A stretch of DNA of 64,000 nt. It comes from Pseudohongiella sp. (lineage in GTDB: Bacteria > Pseudomonadota > Gammaproteobacteria > Pseudomonadales > Pseudohongiellaceae). Where the stretch lies: NCBI GenBank assembly GCA_030651695.1, contig JAUSCD010000012.1, positions 62,001-126,000 of the forward strand. Reading direction: 5' to 3'. Of the stretch, positions 17,639 through 28,634 are shown one piece after another. Position 1 is the stretch's first letter, and the number at the start of each line of letters is the position of its first letter. The position numbers were made by a program, and so were the translations under genes. The notes below the pieces were generated by a model that worked only from the letters and a program-made list of their open reading frames with translations, was not told the origin of the DNA and searched no databases.

Positions 17639-20530
17639 TTACAAGTCAAAATCCAGCGAAACATAGAACTGGCGACCAAAAGGATCATCAATTCGGGTTT
17701 CCAGCCCCCCTGCTTGCGGAAGTCGCTGAGCATCCCGATCAAACAGATTGGTAATACCAAATGTCACATTGGAATCAGTATTAAATGCGTTAAACCGATG
17801 GGAGAAACGCGCATCCACTTTGGTAATCGCTCTGATGAAATCGGGCGCAAAAGCTCCATAACGCTCAGTCAGTGTGGTTTGGTCAAATCGCAATTTGCCT
17901 GCGTGGCGTACCGTCATACTGGCACTGTTATTTTCCCTGAACCAGGACAATCCAGTGTTGAACTTGTATCTGGACAGCGGTGGTGCCAGGTTAGTCTCGG
18001 CATTCTGCACCGCAATACCACTGGTCAACGCAGAGAATTCGTCGGGCAGATACTCCCAGCGTGTGTAGTAGTTACCACCGAGGCTGGCGGTAAAATTGCC
18101 CAGACTGCCCACATCAAACGCATAGCGGACCCGGAAGTCAATTCCCTCTACAAATTGCGAAGACAGGTTGATCGGCGCACGATAAACATCCGTGACTCTT
18201 CCACTTGCATCGCGAGTAATCAACTCGTTAGGATTCGCTAACGCCCAGGCGATACCAGCTGCTGCATCTGCCGGGTTGGTAGCAGGCCTGAAGTCAGCAG
18301 TAGTACGACCAGTAGATGCCAGGAAGGCATTTAATTCGCGTCGGGTCACATCGGCGGTTACCAAAGAGGAAATACGACCTGCGTACTCAATTTCCTGATA
18401 ATCAAGATCGATGCTTAAACCATCGATGGGTCTCCAGCTCAAACCGACGTTGGCAATGATAGACTCCTCTGCACCCAGGCTTGGGTTACCGGAAGTACAG
18501 CTGTCGGTACCGTCAAGCGAGATATTTGTCAGAGGATCAACACCACTGGTCACTATCGTACAAACGTCTTTTGCAAGCGGGCGAAGTTGTGCCGGAGACG
18601 GTGCGAGGAAGCTTTCACCGTAGCTGGCGCGCAGCGCCAGGGTATCGAGCGGCTCCCACAAAACAGAAATCTTGGGTTTTGTAGCACTGAAGCCTATGGT
18701 GTAGAAATCCTCACTTCTTACTGCGGCCTTTATGCCCAGGTTTGAAAGTATAGGTACCTCAATCTCCCCGAAGATGGCACGCACACCGGAACTCCGATCT
18801 ACTCTGGGCGTCAGGGGTGCAATTGCATTCGAATAGAGATTGTCGCGAATAGCTGTCAAAGGATGCTCAAAGTCAAAAGTCTTCTGGTTACGCACCTGCC
18901 CACCCACTGCAGCGCGCACAGTGCCACTGGGGATATCCATGACCTCGCCATTAAACACAATATCGAAGTACTTGAGTTTGTCCCGGGTATCGGTCCATTT
19001 CACAGATTCAACCAGCCAATCGACCACCTCCTGGCTATTGCTGGTTATGCCTGCACGATAAAACGGCGAACGAGGGTCCGCTGAGCCAAAGGGATTGAAG
19101 TACTGGTTGCCTCCAGGACCACCCTGTCCCCTGAGAGCAGCCTGCATTTTGGACAGTCGCATACCCCTGCCATCAAATTCACGCAGGGAATCCTGCTGAC
19201 CAATCCAGGCCTCACCTTCCCACGTTGTGCCAACGATGTCGAACTGACCACCAAACTTGTAGGCTTCCGCATAGTAGTTGTAATCGGTCAGCCCCAGACC
19301 ATCGGAAGTCACAACACTCGGCAAGGTCCCTAATTTGGTGAACGGGCGCCAGGCTGAAGGTCTGACTTGTGCACCAAAGGGGTTTGCAGGGTGGGACACC
19401 GGAACGATCAAAGTCGTCAGGTTAGTAGTCACTGCGTTACTTGGTGAACTGACCAGCGTTGATGTACGGTCGTTATGGCTCATCTGGAATTCAAGATCCA
19501 GCCAGCTATTCACTTCGTACGTAAAGTTGTTGAACAAGGTTACGCCTTGCGAAGGGCGGCCAAAGTCCTGCCACTCCCCAAAATGGAGCCGGCAGCCTGT
19601 CGCAAAGGGCTCGCCACTAGGAAAAGAACCGGCCTGACTAAGATCAGTGTTAGTACCGTTAAAAGTGCCGCAGCTGGGGTCTGTACGGCCAGTTGCAGCG
19701 CCAGATACCCATCGTCCGGGGTTGTTGAAGGTGCTGTCCTGGTCGTAGTACTCCAGATACCTGGGGCGTTCAGACACCAGGAATGCAGTGCGCTTGTTGA
19801 CTTCAACGGCGCCCACCCATTCGATGCCGTTGCCGATATTGAATCTATGCCCTATCAGAAACTCTGCGGTGTACTGTTCCGAGCTGTTTTCCTGGTCGGT
19901 TTTGTAATACACACGTCCCTTCATGCCATCGTATTGTTTATATGGGATCAGGTTGGCCACGCCGGCCACCGCGTCAGAACCATAAAGCGCAGCACCACCG
20001 TCAGTAACAATTTCAACAGAGCGCTGGGCTATGCCGGGCAGCAACGCTGCAATGGCGCTTTCATTAACTGCGCGCCGTCCGTCTACCAGTGTGAGTGTAC
20101 TTTCAGTGCCAAGCCCGCGCAGGTTAAAACGGGCAGAGTTGGAGTCCTGCTGCCCATCTTGGGTAGCCAATACAGAAGCTACCGTATCGATGTTCTCCAT
20201 GTATGGCATGGAACGCAGATACTCCCCCAGGTTTGCGGCACCTGATACCCACAGATCGTCCTGAGTGATAGTCACCACAGGTGATGCATTGGTGAACTGA
20301 CTGTTCCGGATAAATGAGCCAGTCACCACCACTTCTTCAACTTCCCGCTCGGGTTCTGAGGTTGATGCCGCCGGCGCCTGAGCCATGGCCGCCATAGGCA
20401 AAACAAAGAGGGCTGCAGCGCCGAGCGCCCAAGTGTTTTTCACGTGTACCAAATGGTTTTTTTGTGAGGCCTTGTGATAAATGTCTGCCTTCTTACTACT
20501 GGTCGTTCCTCTTCTTTTAGTTGATCGCAT
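17639..20530 (-). CDS. TonB-dependent receptor (large, oxidised-substrate or peptide type)
   Basis: 963 aa. ATG 20530 follows AAAGGAG. The N-terminus is basic and extended (about 30 residues) before the signal helix TWALGAAALFVLPMAAMAQ. A TonB box (VEEVVVTGSFI) precedes the plug with FNLRGLGTESTLTLVDGRR and GGAALYGSDAVAGV. The barrel ends in FYVSLDFDL. The plug style (IRNSQFTNASPVV, VDGRR, SDAVAGVANLI) is that of the large receptor group abundant in sphingomonads, Shewanella and marine gammas. The ligand cannot be assigned. A possible Fur-type site lies just upstream. It stands alone, with a terminator behind it. Confidence 0.88.
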   Translation of the reverse strand: MRSTKRRGTTSSKKADIYHKASQKNHLVHVKNTWALGAAALFVLPMAAMAQAPAASTSEPEREVEEVVVTGSFIRNSQFTNASPVVTITQDDLWVSGAANLGEYLRSMPYMENIDTVASVLATQDGQQDSNSARFNLRGLGTESTLTLVDGRRAVNESAIAALLPGIAQRSVEIVTDGGAALYGSDAVAGVANLIPYKQYDGMKGRVYYKTDQENSSEQYTAEFLIGHRFNIGNGIEWVGAVEVNKRTAFLVSERPRYLEYYDQDSTFNNPGRWVSGAATGRTDPSCGTFNGTNTDLSQAGSFPSGEPFATGCRLHFGEWQDFGRPSQGVTLFNNFTYEVNSWLDLEFQMSHNDRTSTLVSSPSNAVTTNLTTLIVPVSHPANPFGAQVRPSAWRPFTKLGTLPSVVTSDGLGLTDYNYYAEAYKFGGQFDIVGTTWEGEAWIGQQDSLREFDGRGMRLSKMQAALRGQGGPGGNQYFNPFGSADPRSPFYRAGITSNSQEVVDWLVESVKWTDTRDKLKYFDIVFNGEVMDIPSGTVRAAVGGQVRNQKTFDFEHPLTAIRDNLYSNAIAPLTPRVDRSSGVRAIFGEIEVPILSNLGIKAAVRSEDFYTIGFSATKPKISVLWEPLDTLALRASYGESFLAPSPAQLRPLAKDVCTIVTSGVDPLTNISLDGTDSCTSGNPSLGAEESIIANVGLSWRPIDGLSIDLDYQEIEYAGRISSLVTADVTRRELNAFLASTGRTTADFRPATNPADAAAGIAWALANPNELITRDASGRVTDVYRAPINLSSQFVEGIDFRVRYAFDVGSLGNFTASLGGNYYTRWEYLPDEFSALTSGIAVQNAETNLAPPLSRYKFNTGLSWFRENNSASMTVRHAGKLRFDQTTLTERYGAFAPDFIRAITKVDARFSHRFNAFNTDSNVTFGITNLFDRDAQRLPQAGGLETRIDDPFGRQFYVSLDFDL

Positions 20531-20548
20531 ATCTAACTCCTTTGACCG

Positions 20549-20567
20549 ATCTATGATTATTATTATC
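20549..20567. promoter_or_regulatory. Possible Fur-type site upstream of the large TonB receptor
   Basis: The AT-rich stretch around TATGATTATTATTATC matches the Fur consensus at 13 of 19 bases but with a less perfect centre than the box at 2.5 kb. It lies 19-37 nt ahead of the receptor start. The rest of the 293 nt between the receptor and the hydrolase gene is AT-rich without another recognisable element. Confidence 0.35.
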
Positions 20568-20823
20568 TGTCGTCAAATCCTCACACTCACGACTCCATAA
20601 CATGAATGCATTCATAAAATATTAATTATTTCTGAATGTTGACTGATCGAATTTGAATCAATTTGTCTAAATGTAAAAGAAGGGATCGAACGTATTACCG
20701 CAACAAAGTCTCGCTTTGTCGAGTATGAGCAATTCAGGGAATAGATGGTCAAGAATGGGGCGTACGCCTCAGCGCTCGCCCCCTTGATAAGTTAGCAGAT
20801 TCTGAGATATGCCTGGATCGAAA

Positions 20824-21903
20824 TTACTTCCAGCTGCTATCAGCAGGTTGCGACGGATCAGAACGCAGAAACGCAATCAGATCTGCGTGATATTGTTCCG
20901 GATGTTCAAAATGCGGGTTGTGGCCTATACCCGGATACAGGTTCAACTCTGCGTTCTGCAATGTCTCTGCCACGCGGCGCGCCTGCCCGGCAAAATCATT
21001 GGTCAACCGGTCGTCAGCACCGCCAAGCACGAGGGATTTGGTACTGATGTGCTGCCAGTCATACACCACCGGATCAAAAAACAGAATGGCCTGTTGCCAT
21101 GCGCGGATACGCGCCAACAACGGCCAGTCCGCACTCAGCGTCTGACCATATTGCATACGCACAAACTCAAGATACTCAGGCTTGATCTCGGTATTGTAGT
21201 AACGCATGTGATTGGCAAGAATTGACTGATAGCTGGTAGATGCCTGCACGCGCGCAGCTGCTTCATCAATATCGCTCCAGCCGCGACCCTGGCGCTGATC
21301 GGTCATTCCAATCTGATTCACCAACACCATGTGAGTAACTGTATCCGGATACGTCATGGTAAAACGAGCTGCCAGCATGCCACCCATTGAGTGACCAACA
21401 ATCGCGGCCTTATCTATTCCCAGATGATCCAGCAGCTTCTTTGAGTCCGCTGCAAAAATGTGAAGATTATAGGGTATATCCATTTTTGAAGACTTGCCGT
21501 AACCAATACGATCCGGCACAACTACCCTGAATCCTGCAGCAGCCAGTTCAGTAATGGTTGGGCCAAAACCGATGCCGCCAAAATTCATGCCATGAAATAG
21601 CATGGCAGTCTGGCCATTTGCGCGCCCGGTAGGTGCCACATCCATGTACGCCATATTGCCGCTTTTGCCAAAGTGAGTAACAGGCAGCAAACTCACAGGA
21701 TGTGGATACTGCACTTCATCCATGGTCGAGGATACCGGACCCCAGTCAGCAGGAGGTTCGCCTGGCTGGGCGAAAAGGTTGCCCGAACCAAACAACAGAC
21801 TGCTACCCAGCACCAGCGCGCCGGCAGCCTTCAGCCATGAAGCTGTTGCAATTGATGGCTGTAAACCAGACGGTTGTGAAATCGGCGTTTTTAATTTTGT
21901 CAT
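20824..21903 (-). CDS. Exported alpha/beta hydrolase
   Basis: 359 aa. A signal peptide covers about residues 1-46 (AAGALVLGSSLLFGSGNLFAQ). The alpha/beta hydrolase fold is clear: oxyanion region MLFHGMNFGG, nucleophile elbow AIVGHSMGGMLAARF (Ser), acid region LVLGGADDRL (Asp) and catalytic His in YPGIGHNPHFE. Such proteins hydrolyse esters or C-C bonds of varied small molecules in the periplasm; the substrate is unknown. It is encoded in the same direction as the upstream antiporter gene (52 nt apart) and the downstream receptor. Confidence 0.85.
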   Translation of the reverse strand: MTKLKTPISQPSGLQPSIATASWLKAAGALVLGSSLLFGSGNLFAQPGEPPADWGPVSSTMDEVQYPHPVSLLPVTHFGKSGNMAYMDVAPTGRANGQTAMLFHGMNFGGIGFGPTITELAAAGFRVVVPDRIGYGKSSKMDIPYNLHIFAADSKKLLDHLGIDKAAIVGHSMGGMLAARFTMTYPDTVTHMVLVNQIGMTDQRQGRGWSDIDEAAARVQASTSYQSILANHMRYYNTEIKPEYLEFVRMQYGQTLSADWPLLARIRAWQQAILFFDPVVYDWQHISTKSLVLGGADDRLTNDFAGQARRVAETLQNAELNLYPGIGHNPHFEHPEQYHADLIAFLRSDPSQPADSSWK

Positions 21904-21955
21904 TGAGGAGCCCTCTTCTTTTTTTGTGTAATTCTGCGATACAACAAAACATGTA

Positions 21956-23677
21956 TCAGGCGATTTTCATACCAATACGTTTCACCCTGCCACCATCCAT
22001 CTCGGCAACACTCCAGATAAAACCCTGCCACTCAATCTGATCGCCAAGTACCGGTTTGCCACCCATCTTATCTGTCAAAAAGTCTCCGATCGACCGTGAC
22101 GCGACCAATGGATCGGGGTGCAAGCCGTAAATAGGCGCAAGATCCTGGATCCTGGCAGCAGCATCCAGGATAAAGTCTCCGAAGAACCAGTCATTCATGC
22201 CTTTGGCTGGCGCTTCGCTGAATAGTTTGCCCAGCGCTGTCAGATTGTGTTCGTGTCCCACTATACAGAGAATGTCATCGACTAACAGACGTGTACTGCC
22301 TGTTGGATGCAACAGCTCGCGCCCCCTGAACAGGGCGGCAATGCGGGTTCCTTCTGGCATGCGCAAACCCCGAAGCTCCTTGCCTATGCACCATTTTTCG
22401 GCTCCCAGACGGTAGACAAACAGCTCCCATTCACTGGTGGGATGTATTTCAAGGCCGGCGCGGGATATGGGTTGCGGTTGTGATGGTATCTGCACTTTGG
22501 CGAATCTGGTCGCAAATGGAATCGAAGTACCTTGCACCAGTAATGAGACCAACACCACAAAAAACGCCAGATTGAAGTACAACTGCGCGTCTGGCAGTCC
22601 GGCCATGATTGGGTAGACCGCAAGGATGATAGGCACCGCGCCGCGCAAGCCAAGCCAGGATATATACCAGCGCTCTCGCATTTTGAATCGCACAAAGGGA
22701 GCCAGACTGATAAACACTGCAAGCGGGCGGGCAACAAAAATCATCCACAATGCCAGCAACAGACCCGGTACCGCGATAGGCAACAGATCACTCGGTGTCA
22801 GCAATAGGCCAAGCACAAGGAACATGCCTATCTGACTGAGCCATGCCATCCCGTCCAGCACACTGAGAATGGAGGTTCTGCTACGCAAAGGTTTGTTGCC
22901 CAGAAACAGCCCTGCCAGATAAATCGCAAGGAAACCACTGCCGCCCGCCACGGAGGTCACCGCAAAAATGAACAATCCGCCGCTGATCGCCAGCAAGGGA
23001 TACAGCCCGTTAGCCAAGGTTGAGCGATTGACCAGCTGCAGCAACAGATAACCGCCAATACCTCCGAAAATCACCCCCAGACCAAACTGTTGCACCAGCA
23101 TCACGGCAAAAGACAGCAAGGGCGCACCTTCGACACTTTGTGACTTGGCAACAACATCAATCAGGGCGACAGTCAAAAAGATAGCCATCGGGTCGTTGCT
23201 GCCTGACTCAATCTCCAGCGTGGCTCGCACACGTTCGTTGATATCACGGCCACCCAGCAGGGAAAACACTGCTGCCGCGTCGGTTGAGCCTACGATGGCG
23301 CCTATCAGCAAACCCTGCAGCAGGCTCAGATCAAATAACCATGCCGCCAGCATTCCTGTCAGTGCCGCTGTGATGATGACGCCGAACGTTGCCAGAGACA
23401 GCGCTGGTCCCAGTGCTACTTTGAACGTGGCCACCTTGGTGCGCATACCACCATCAAACAGAATGATGGCCAATGCCAGATTGCTGGCTACAAAAGCCAG
23501 AGAATAGTCATCGAACAGGATGCCGCCGATACCTTCCTCACCAGCAAGGATGCCAACACCCAGAAAAATAACCAGAATGGGGATACCAAAGCGCGATGAC
23601 AGCGCACTGACCAATACGCTGAAGCCCACCAGCAAAGAGCTGACGAGAAACAGACTATTCATGGTCAGTAGGTCCAT
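21956..23677 (-). CDS. Potassium/proton antiporter, NhaP2/CvrA family
   Basis: 573 aa, the usual length of NhaP2 (CvrA). The N-terminal 390 residues form about 12-13 transmembrane helices of the CPA1/CPA2 exchanger fold ([19 protein letters not shown], the ion-binding region [20 protein letters not shown], and [18 protein letters not shown]). The C-terminal cytoplasmic part holds a TrkA-C domain ([16 protein letters not shown] through [12 protein letters not shown]) and a CorC/HlyC-like tail. It would exchange K+ for H+ in the inner membrane, aiding osmotic and pH control. A 7-base inverted repeat (TGACACA/TGTGTCA, 23733-23755) lies upstream. Confidence 0.87.
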   Translation of the reverse strand: MDLLTMNSLFLVSSLLVGFSVLVSALSSRFGIPILVIFLGVGILAGEEGIGGILFDDYSLAFVASNLALAIILFDGGMRTKVATFKVALGPALSLATFGVIITAALTGMLAAWLFDLSLLQGLLIGAIVGSTDAAAVFSLLGGRDINERVRATLEIESGSNDPMAIFLTVALIDVVAKSQSVEGAPLLSFAVMLVQQFGLGVIFGGIGGYLLLQLVNRSTLANGLYPLLAISGGLFIFAVTSVAGGSGFLAIYLAGLFLGNKPLRSRTSILSVLDGMAWLSQIGMFLVLGLLLTPSDLLPIAVPGLLLALWMIFVARPLAVFISLAPFVRFKMRERWYISWLGLRGAVPIILAVYPIMAGLPDAQLYFNLAFFVVLVSLLVQGTSIPFATRFAKVQIPSQPQPISRAGLEIHPTSEWELFVYRLGAEKWCIGKELRGLRMPEGTRIAALFRGRELLHPTGSTRLLVDDILCIVGHEHNLTALGKLFSEAPAKGMNDWFFGDFILDAAARIQDLAPIYGLHPDPLVASRSIGDFLTDKMGGKPVLGDQIEWQGFIWSVAEMDGGRVKRIGMKIA

Positions 23678-23844
23678 AAGTATTCCCTGGATTATTGATC
23701 AAGCCGTGCTTTTTCTGGCTCAGGCAAAAAGCTGACACAACTCTGAGCTGTGTCATGAGGCGGCTATTCACCGCACTTTTTGCCTCTACGGGCCGGAATT
23801 AGCGGTTTGAGTGTAACGGAAACTAACGTTTCACCCAAACAAGA

Positions 23845-25176
<1,332 letters not shown>

Positions 25177-25201
25177 TCAACGCCTGTCCTGAATCAGGAG
25201 A

Positions 25202-26410
25202 TCAGGCAAGTTCAATCACACACCAATTGTTGTTGTCGTCGCGGACAATCTGACGACTGCAGCCAAGCTCTTTTACCAGCGCTGCATCAGGTGCCCGGGC
25301 TACCGGATCAGCACCCAGATTTACCACTACAGTGTGCGCCTGTGAGCGCAGCACGTTCATCAGGTCCAGCAAAGCGGAGTCGTCTGAATCAGGCGCAAGA
25401 ATAACACAGCGACGCGGATAGTCCCGGCTGCTGAGTCTTGCCAATATCTTCAGATCCGCATCAAAGCCGGATGCCGGACGGGCGCGGCCAAATACCTCAC
25501 CGATATCATCGTAGCGACCGCCCTTGGCGACTGCACGACCGTGTCCCGGTGTATATGCCGCAAAAACGATACCGGTATGGTACTGATATCCGCGCAGTTC
25601 CGACAGGTCGAATCCGAGAGTGAGTTCAGGCAACCTTGTTGCTACCCGCTCTGCAATCTGTCGAATCTCCCTTACTGCCTGCTTGACACTGGAAGGGGCT
25701 CCGGCAAACACAGAATCCGCCTGATCGAGCACAGAGGCATCACCACTGAGGCGAGACAATGATCTGAGCATGCTGCGCAGCGCCAGATCGCTTACTTGCG
25801 TATCCAACAGGTTGTCCAACTCACTGTAGGCCTTGCGTTGCATGGTGTCGAAAAGCTCGGCTTCGGTTTCGTCGCTTAACCCGGCGGAAGCCAGCAGATT
25901 GCGGAAAATACCAACATGTCCCAGCACTATATGCACAGGGGCAATACCAGCAAGACGAAGTGTTTGCGCCATCAGCACAATAAGCTCAACGTCGCAGGAG
26001 ACACCAGCATGACCAAATAACTCAGCCCCGATGCGAATAGGCGCACGAGAAGTCAGCAACCCTTGCGGCAACGTATGCAACACACTATCTGCGTAACATA
26101 GCCGGGTCGGGCCTTCGCGGTGCAGATTGCGGGCATCAATACGCGCAACCTGAGGCGTGATGTCAGCACGCACACCCATCATACGACCGCTGAGCTGGTC
26201 GGTAATTTTGAATGTGTGAATATCGAGATCGTGTGACGAACCAACCAGAAGCGAATCGAGAAACTCAATCAGCGGGGTTATAACAAGTTCATAACCCCAG
26301 GATTGATACAGATCCAATATGTCGCGGCGAAGTGTTTCCAGTTGCAGGGCCTGAGGAGGCAAAACCTCCTCAACCCCTTCCGGCAACAGCCAGCGGTCTG
26401 CACGTGTCAT
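25202..26410 (-). CDS. hisZ: ATP phosphoribosyltransferase regulatory subunit HisZ
   Basis: 402 aa class II aminoacyl-tRNA synthetase-like protein. The start TRADRWLLPEGVEEVLPPQA is that of HisZ; motif 2 is present in ADITPQVARIDARNL, and ELRGYQYHTGIVFAAYTPGHG recalls HisRS. It lacks the anticodon-binding domain and is too short to be a tRNA synthetase. In HisZ organisms it forms an octamer with short-form HisG and allows the first step of histidine synthesis. Its placement between hflC and purA is typical of Pseudomonas-like gammas. Confidence 0.94.
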   Translation of the reverse strand: MTRADRWLLPEGVEEVLPPQALQLETLRRDILDLYQSWGYELVITPLIEFLDSLLVGSSHDLDIHTFKITDQLSGRMMGVRADITPQVARIDARNLHREGPTRLCYADSVLHTLPQGLLTSRAPIRIGAELFGHAGVSCDVELIVLMAQTLRLAGIAPVHIVLGHVGIFRNLLASAGLSDETEAELFDTMQRKAYSELDNLLDTQVSDLALRSMLRSLSRLSGDASVLDQADSVFAGAPSSVKQAVREIRQIAERVATRLPELTLGFDLSELRGYQYHTGIVFAAYTPGHGRAVAKGGRYDDIGEVFGRARPASGFDADLKILARLSSRDYPRRCVILAPDSDDSALLDLMNVLRSQAHTVVVNLGADPVARAPDAALVKELGCSRQIVRDDNNNWCVIELA

Positions 26411-26460
26411 CTTGTCTATCCTGTCTTTATCGTCTTGTCTTCCGTGTGCCGGCTACGCAG

Positions 26461-27330
26461 TTATTGTGGGGCGTCGCCACTGCGCATGTACTTGAAGTAA
26501 TCACTATCCGGCTGCAGCAACAACACATCACCCTTGGATGAGAAAGTGTCACGGTAAGAGTTCAGGCTTCGCGTAAAGGAATAAAACTCAGGATCTTTGG
26601 TAAACGCGCTGGCATAGATGGATGCGGCCTGTGCATCGCCTTCACCACGAATAAGTTCTGAGTCACGGTAGGCTTCAACCAGAAGAACCGCTTCCTGACG
26701 ATCCGCATCTGCTTCGATACCAATCGCCAGCTCGTTACCACGTGATCGCAGTTGTTGTGCTTCACGCTGACGCTCGGAAGTCATACGCTCATAAACAGAT
26801 GAACGCACATCATCAGGCAAATCGATACGCTTCACACGCACATCAATTACCTCAATACCGTACTGCTCGGCAGTATAAGTATTAAGCTCTTCAGTCAGTT
26901 CCATCATCAGCGCATCACGCTGACCTGATACCACTTCCTGCAGGTCACGCGCACCGAATTTGTTACGCAGACCATCGTTTACACGCTGGGCAAGCAGGGA
27001 GTTTGCGCGACTTTCATCACCCGATGTCGCAGTATAAAAACGCTCCACATCGATGATGCGCCACATTGCATACGAATCCACCAGCAGCGCTTTTTGCTCC
27101 AGTGTCAGATAACGCTGCGGTGTTGCATCCACAGTGAGAACACGGGCATCGAATTTACGAACCGTGTTGACGTATGGAACCTTGAAGTGCAGGCCCGGTG
27201 GAATATCAGTTCTCACCATGTCACCAAACTGCAGCATCACTGCACGCTCAGTCTGGGCAACAACAAAGATCGAGTTAGACACAACTGTTATCAGCAAAAA
27301 TATGATGATGCCAAATATAGTATTTTTCAT
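26461..27330 (-). CDS. hflC: FtsH protease regulator HflC
   Basis: 289 aa SPFH/prohibitin-domain protein. One N-terminal transmembrane helix (IFGIIIFLLITVVSNSIFVV) is followed by the band-7 domain (ERAVMLQFGDMVRTDIPPGLHFKVPY) and a coiled coil ending in the ADRQEAVLLVEAYRDSELIRGEGDA repeat region. With HflK it forms a large membrane assembly around FtsH. The ATG overlaps the hflK stop by one base (TAATG). Confidence 0.95.
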   Translation of the reverse strand: MKNTIFGIIIFLLITVVSNSIFVVAQTERAVMLQFGDMVRTDIPPGLHFKVPYVNTVRKFDARVLTVDATPQRYLTLEQKALLVDSYAMWRIIDVERFYTATSGDESRANSLLAQRVNDGLRNKFGARDLQEVVSGQRDALMMELTEELNTYTAEQYGIEVIDVRVKRIDLPDDVRSSVYERMTSERQREAQQLRSRGNELAIGIEADADRQEAVLLVEAYRDSELIRGEGDAQAASIYASAFTKDPEFYSFTRSLNSYRDTFSSKGDVLLLQPDSDYFKYMRSGDAPQ

Positions 27331-28562
27331 TATCGAGGTCCTCGAACTGGAACCGTCTGAACGCGAGCGCGGTCACCGGCAGTAGACTGGGACGAAAGTT
27401 CACGACCAACCTGATCGGCCAATTCGCGGATCTGCTGGCTGTTCAGCTGCAGACGCGGCATGGTGCCTGACGCATCCGATACTCCTTGCATCATGCGATC
27501 CAGAGGCAGGAACATCATGTTGTTGCCGCCTTCCACATCTATCAACACTTTACTGGTGTTGGCGAGCACTTCCTGAATCGCGTCTATGTACAGACGCTCG
27601 CGGGTTACGCCTGGCGCACGCTCATACTCGGTCAGCAATTGCTCAAAACGCGAAGCCTCACCCTGGGCCCGGGCAATCACCTGATCGCGGTAGGCATTGG
27701 CCTGTTCGATAACCCGTTGTGCTTCACCGCGCGCTTCCGGAATAACACGGTTGGCGTAGGCCAGCGCCTGGTTCTGAGCACGCTGCTCATCTTCCCGCGC
27801 CCGGATCACATCATCAAATGCCGGTTGCACGGCCATAGGAGGTTGCGCATTTTCCACGTTGACCTGAGTAATCAAAATACCGGTTCGGTAAGTTTCCATG
27901 TAGCGTTGCGCTCTTGCGCGCACTTCGTTGGCCACATCAGCACGGCCCTGAGTGAGAACCCTGTCCATCGTGGTTCCGCCAACAACGTGCCGCACCGCTG
28001 ATTCCACCGCCTGATCCAGACCCAGCTGTGGATCCCGAACCAGAACGGCATAAGCCATTGGATCCTGCACCAGATACTGAACAGAAATGGCTACAGTAAC
28101 GATGTTTTCGTCGGTAGTCAGCATGTCGCTGGCGTATGAGCGCGTGTTTACACGCGAAATATTGACCTTCTCCACCTGATCGATCAGCGGTGGATTCCAG
28201 CGCAGACCCGGCAGTACAACTTCGTCCTGAATCTCGCCAAAACGCAGCACAACGCCACGCTCTGCTTCGTCGATGGTATAAAAACCCAGCGCAGCCCAAA
28301 CGACTGCAGCCAGCACCACAAGGCCACCGAGCAGTCCGGCAGAAGCACCGCCGCTGGGTGCACCACCAGTGCCGGAACCACCTGAACCACTGCCGCCTTT
28401 TCCGCCCAGCAGACCATTAAATTTTTTGCTGAGATTACGAATCAGCTCGTCAATATCGGGCGGCCCCTGATCGTTATTTCCACCACCACGACGTCCACCA
28501 CCCCCGTTTCCACCCCAGGGATCGTTGCCGTTACCTTTGTTTCCAGGTTCATTCCAAGCCAT
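27330..28562 (-). CDS. hflK: FtsH protease regulator HflK
   Basis: 410 aa. A Gly/Asn-rich cytoplasmic N-terminus (NKGNGNDPWGGNGGGGRRGG), a transmembrane helix (LLGGLVVLAAVVWAALGFY) and an SPFH domain starting at AERGVVLRFGEIQDEVVLPG are visible. The coiled-coil stretch with EARGEAQRVIEQANAYRD follows. It partners HflC in controlling FtsH and is encoded directly upstream with a one-base overlap. The Gly- and Ser-rich linker before the helix is longer than in some relatives. Confidence 0.95.
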   Translation of the reverse strand: MAWNEPGNKGNGNDPWGGNGGGGRRGGGNNDQGPPDIDELIRNLSKKFNGLLGGKGGSGSGGSGTGGAPSGGASAGLLGGLVVLAAVVWAALGFYTIDEAERGVVLRFGEIQDEVVLPGLRWNPPLIDQVEKVNISRVNTRSYASDMLTTDENIVTVAISVQYLVQDPMAYAVLVRDPQLGLDQAVESAVRHVVGGTTMDRVLTQGRADVANEVRARAQRYMETYRTGILITQVNVENAQPPMAVQPAFDDVIRAREDEQRAQNQALAYANRVIPEARGEAQRVIEQANAYRDQVIARAQGEASRFEQLLTEYERAPGVTRERLYIDAIQEVLANTSKVLIDVEGGNNMMFLPLDRMMQGVSDASGTMPRLQLNSQQIRELADQVGRELSSQSTAGDRARVQTVPVRGPR

Positions 28563-28634
28563 CGTTTACTCCATACCCAGCGAATGCGCGGGTGATTTTA
28601 ACGAATTATTGCGTATTAACCCAGCTTTTCGGCT

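Noticed and set aside
20755-20790. Third REP-like palindrome (GGGGCG...CGCCCC)
   Set aside because: Arms are only six bases with imperfect interior and no similarity to the 43-mer beyond GGGCGTACGCC.
23733-23755. TGACACA/TGTGTCA inverted repeat upstream of the antiporter gene as a defined operator
   Set aside because: Seven-base arms alone are weak and no -10/-35 pair is clear; mentioned only in the gene entry.
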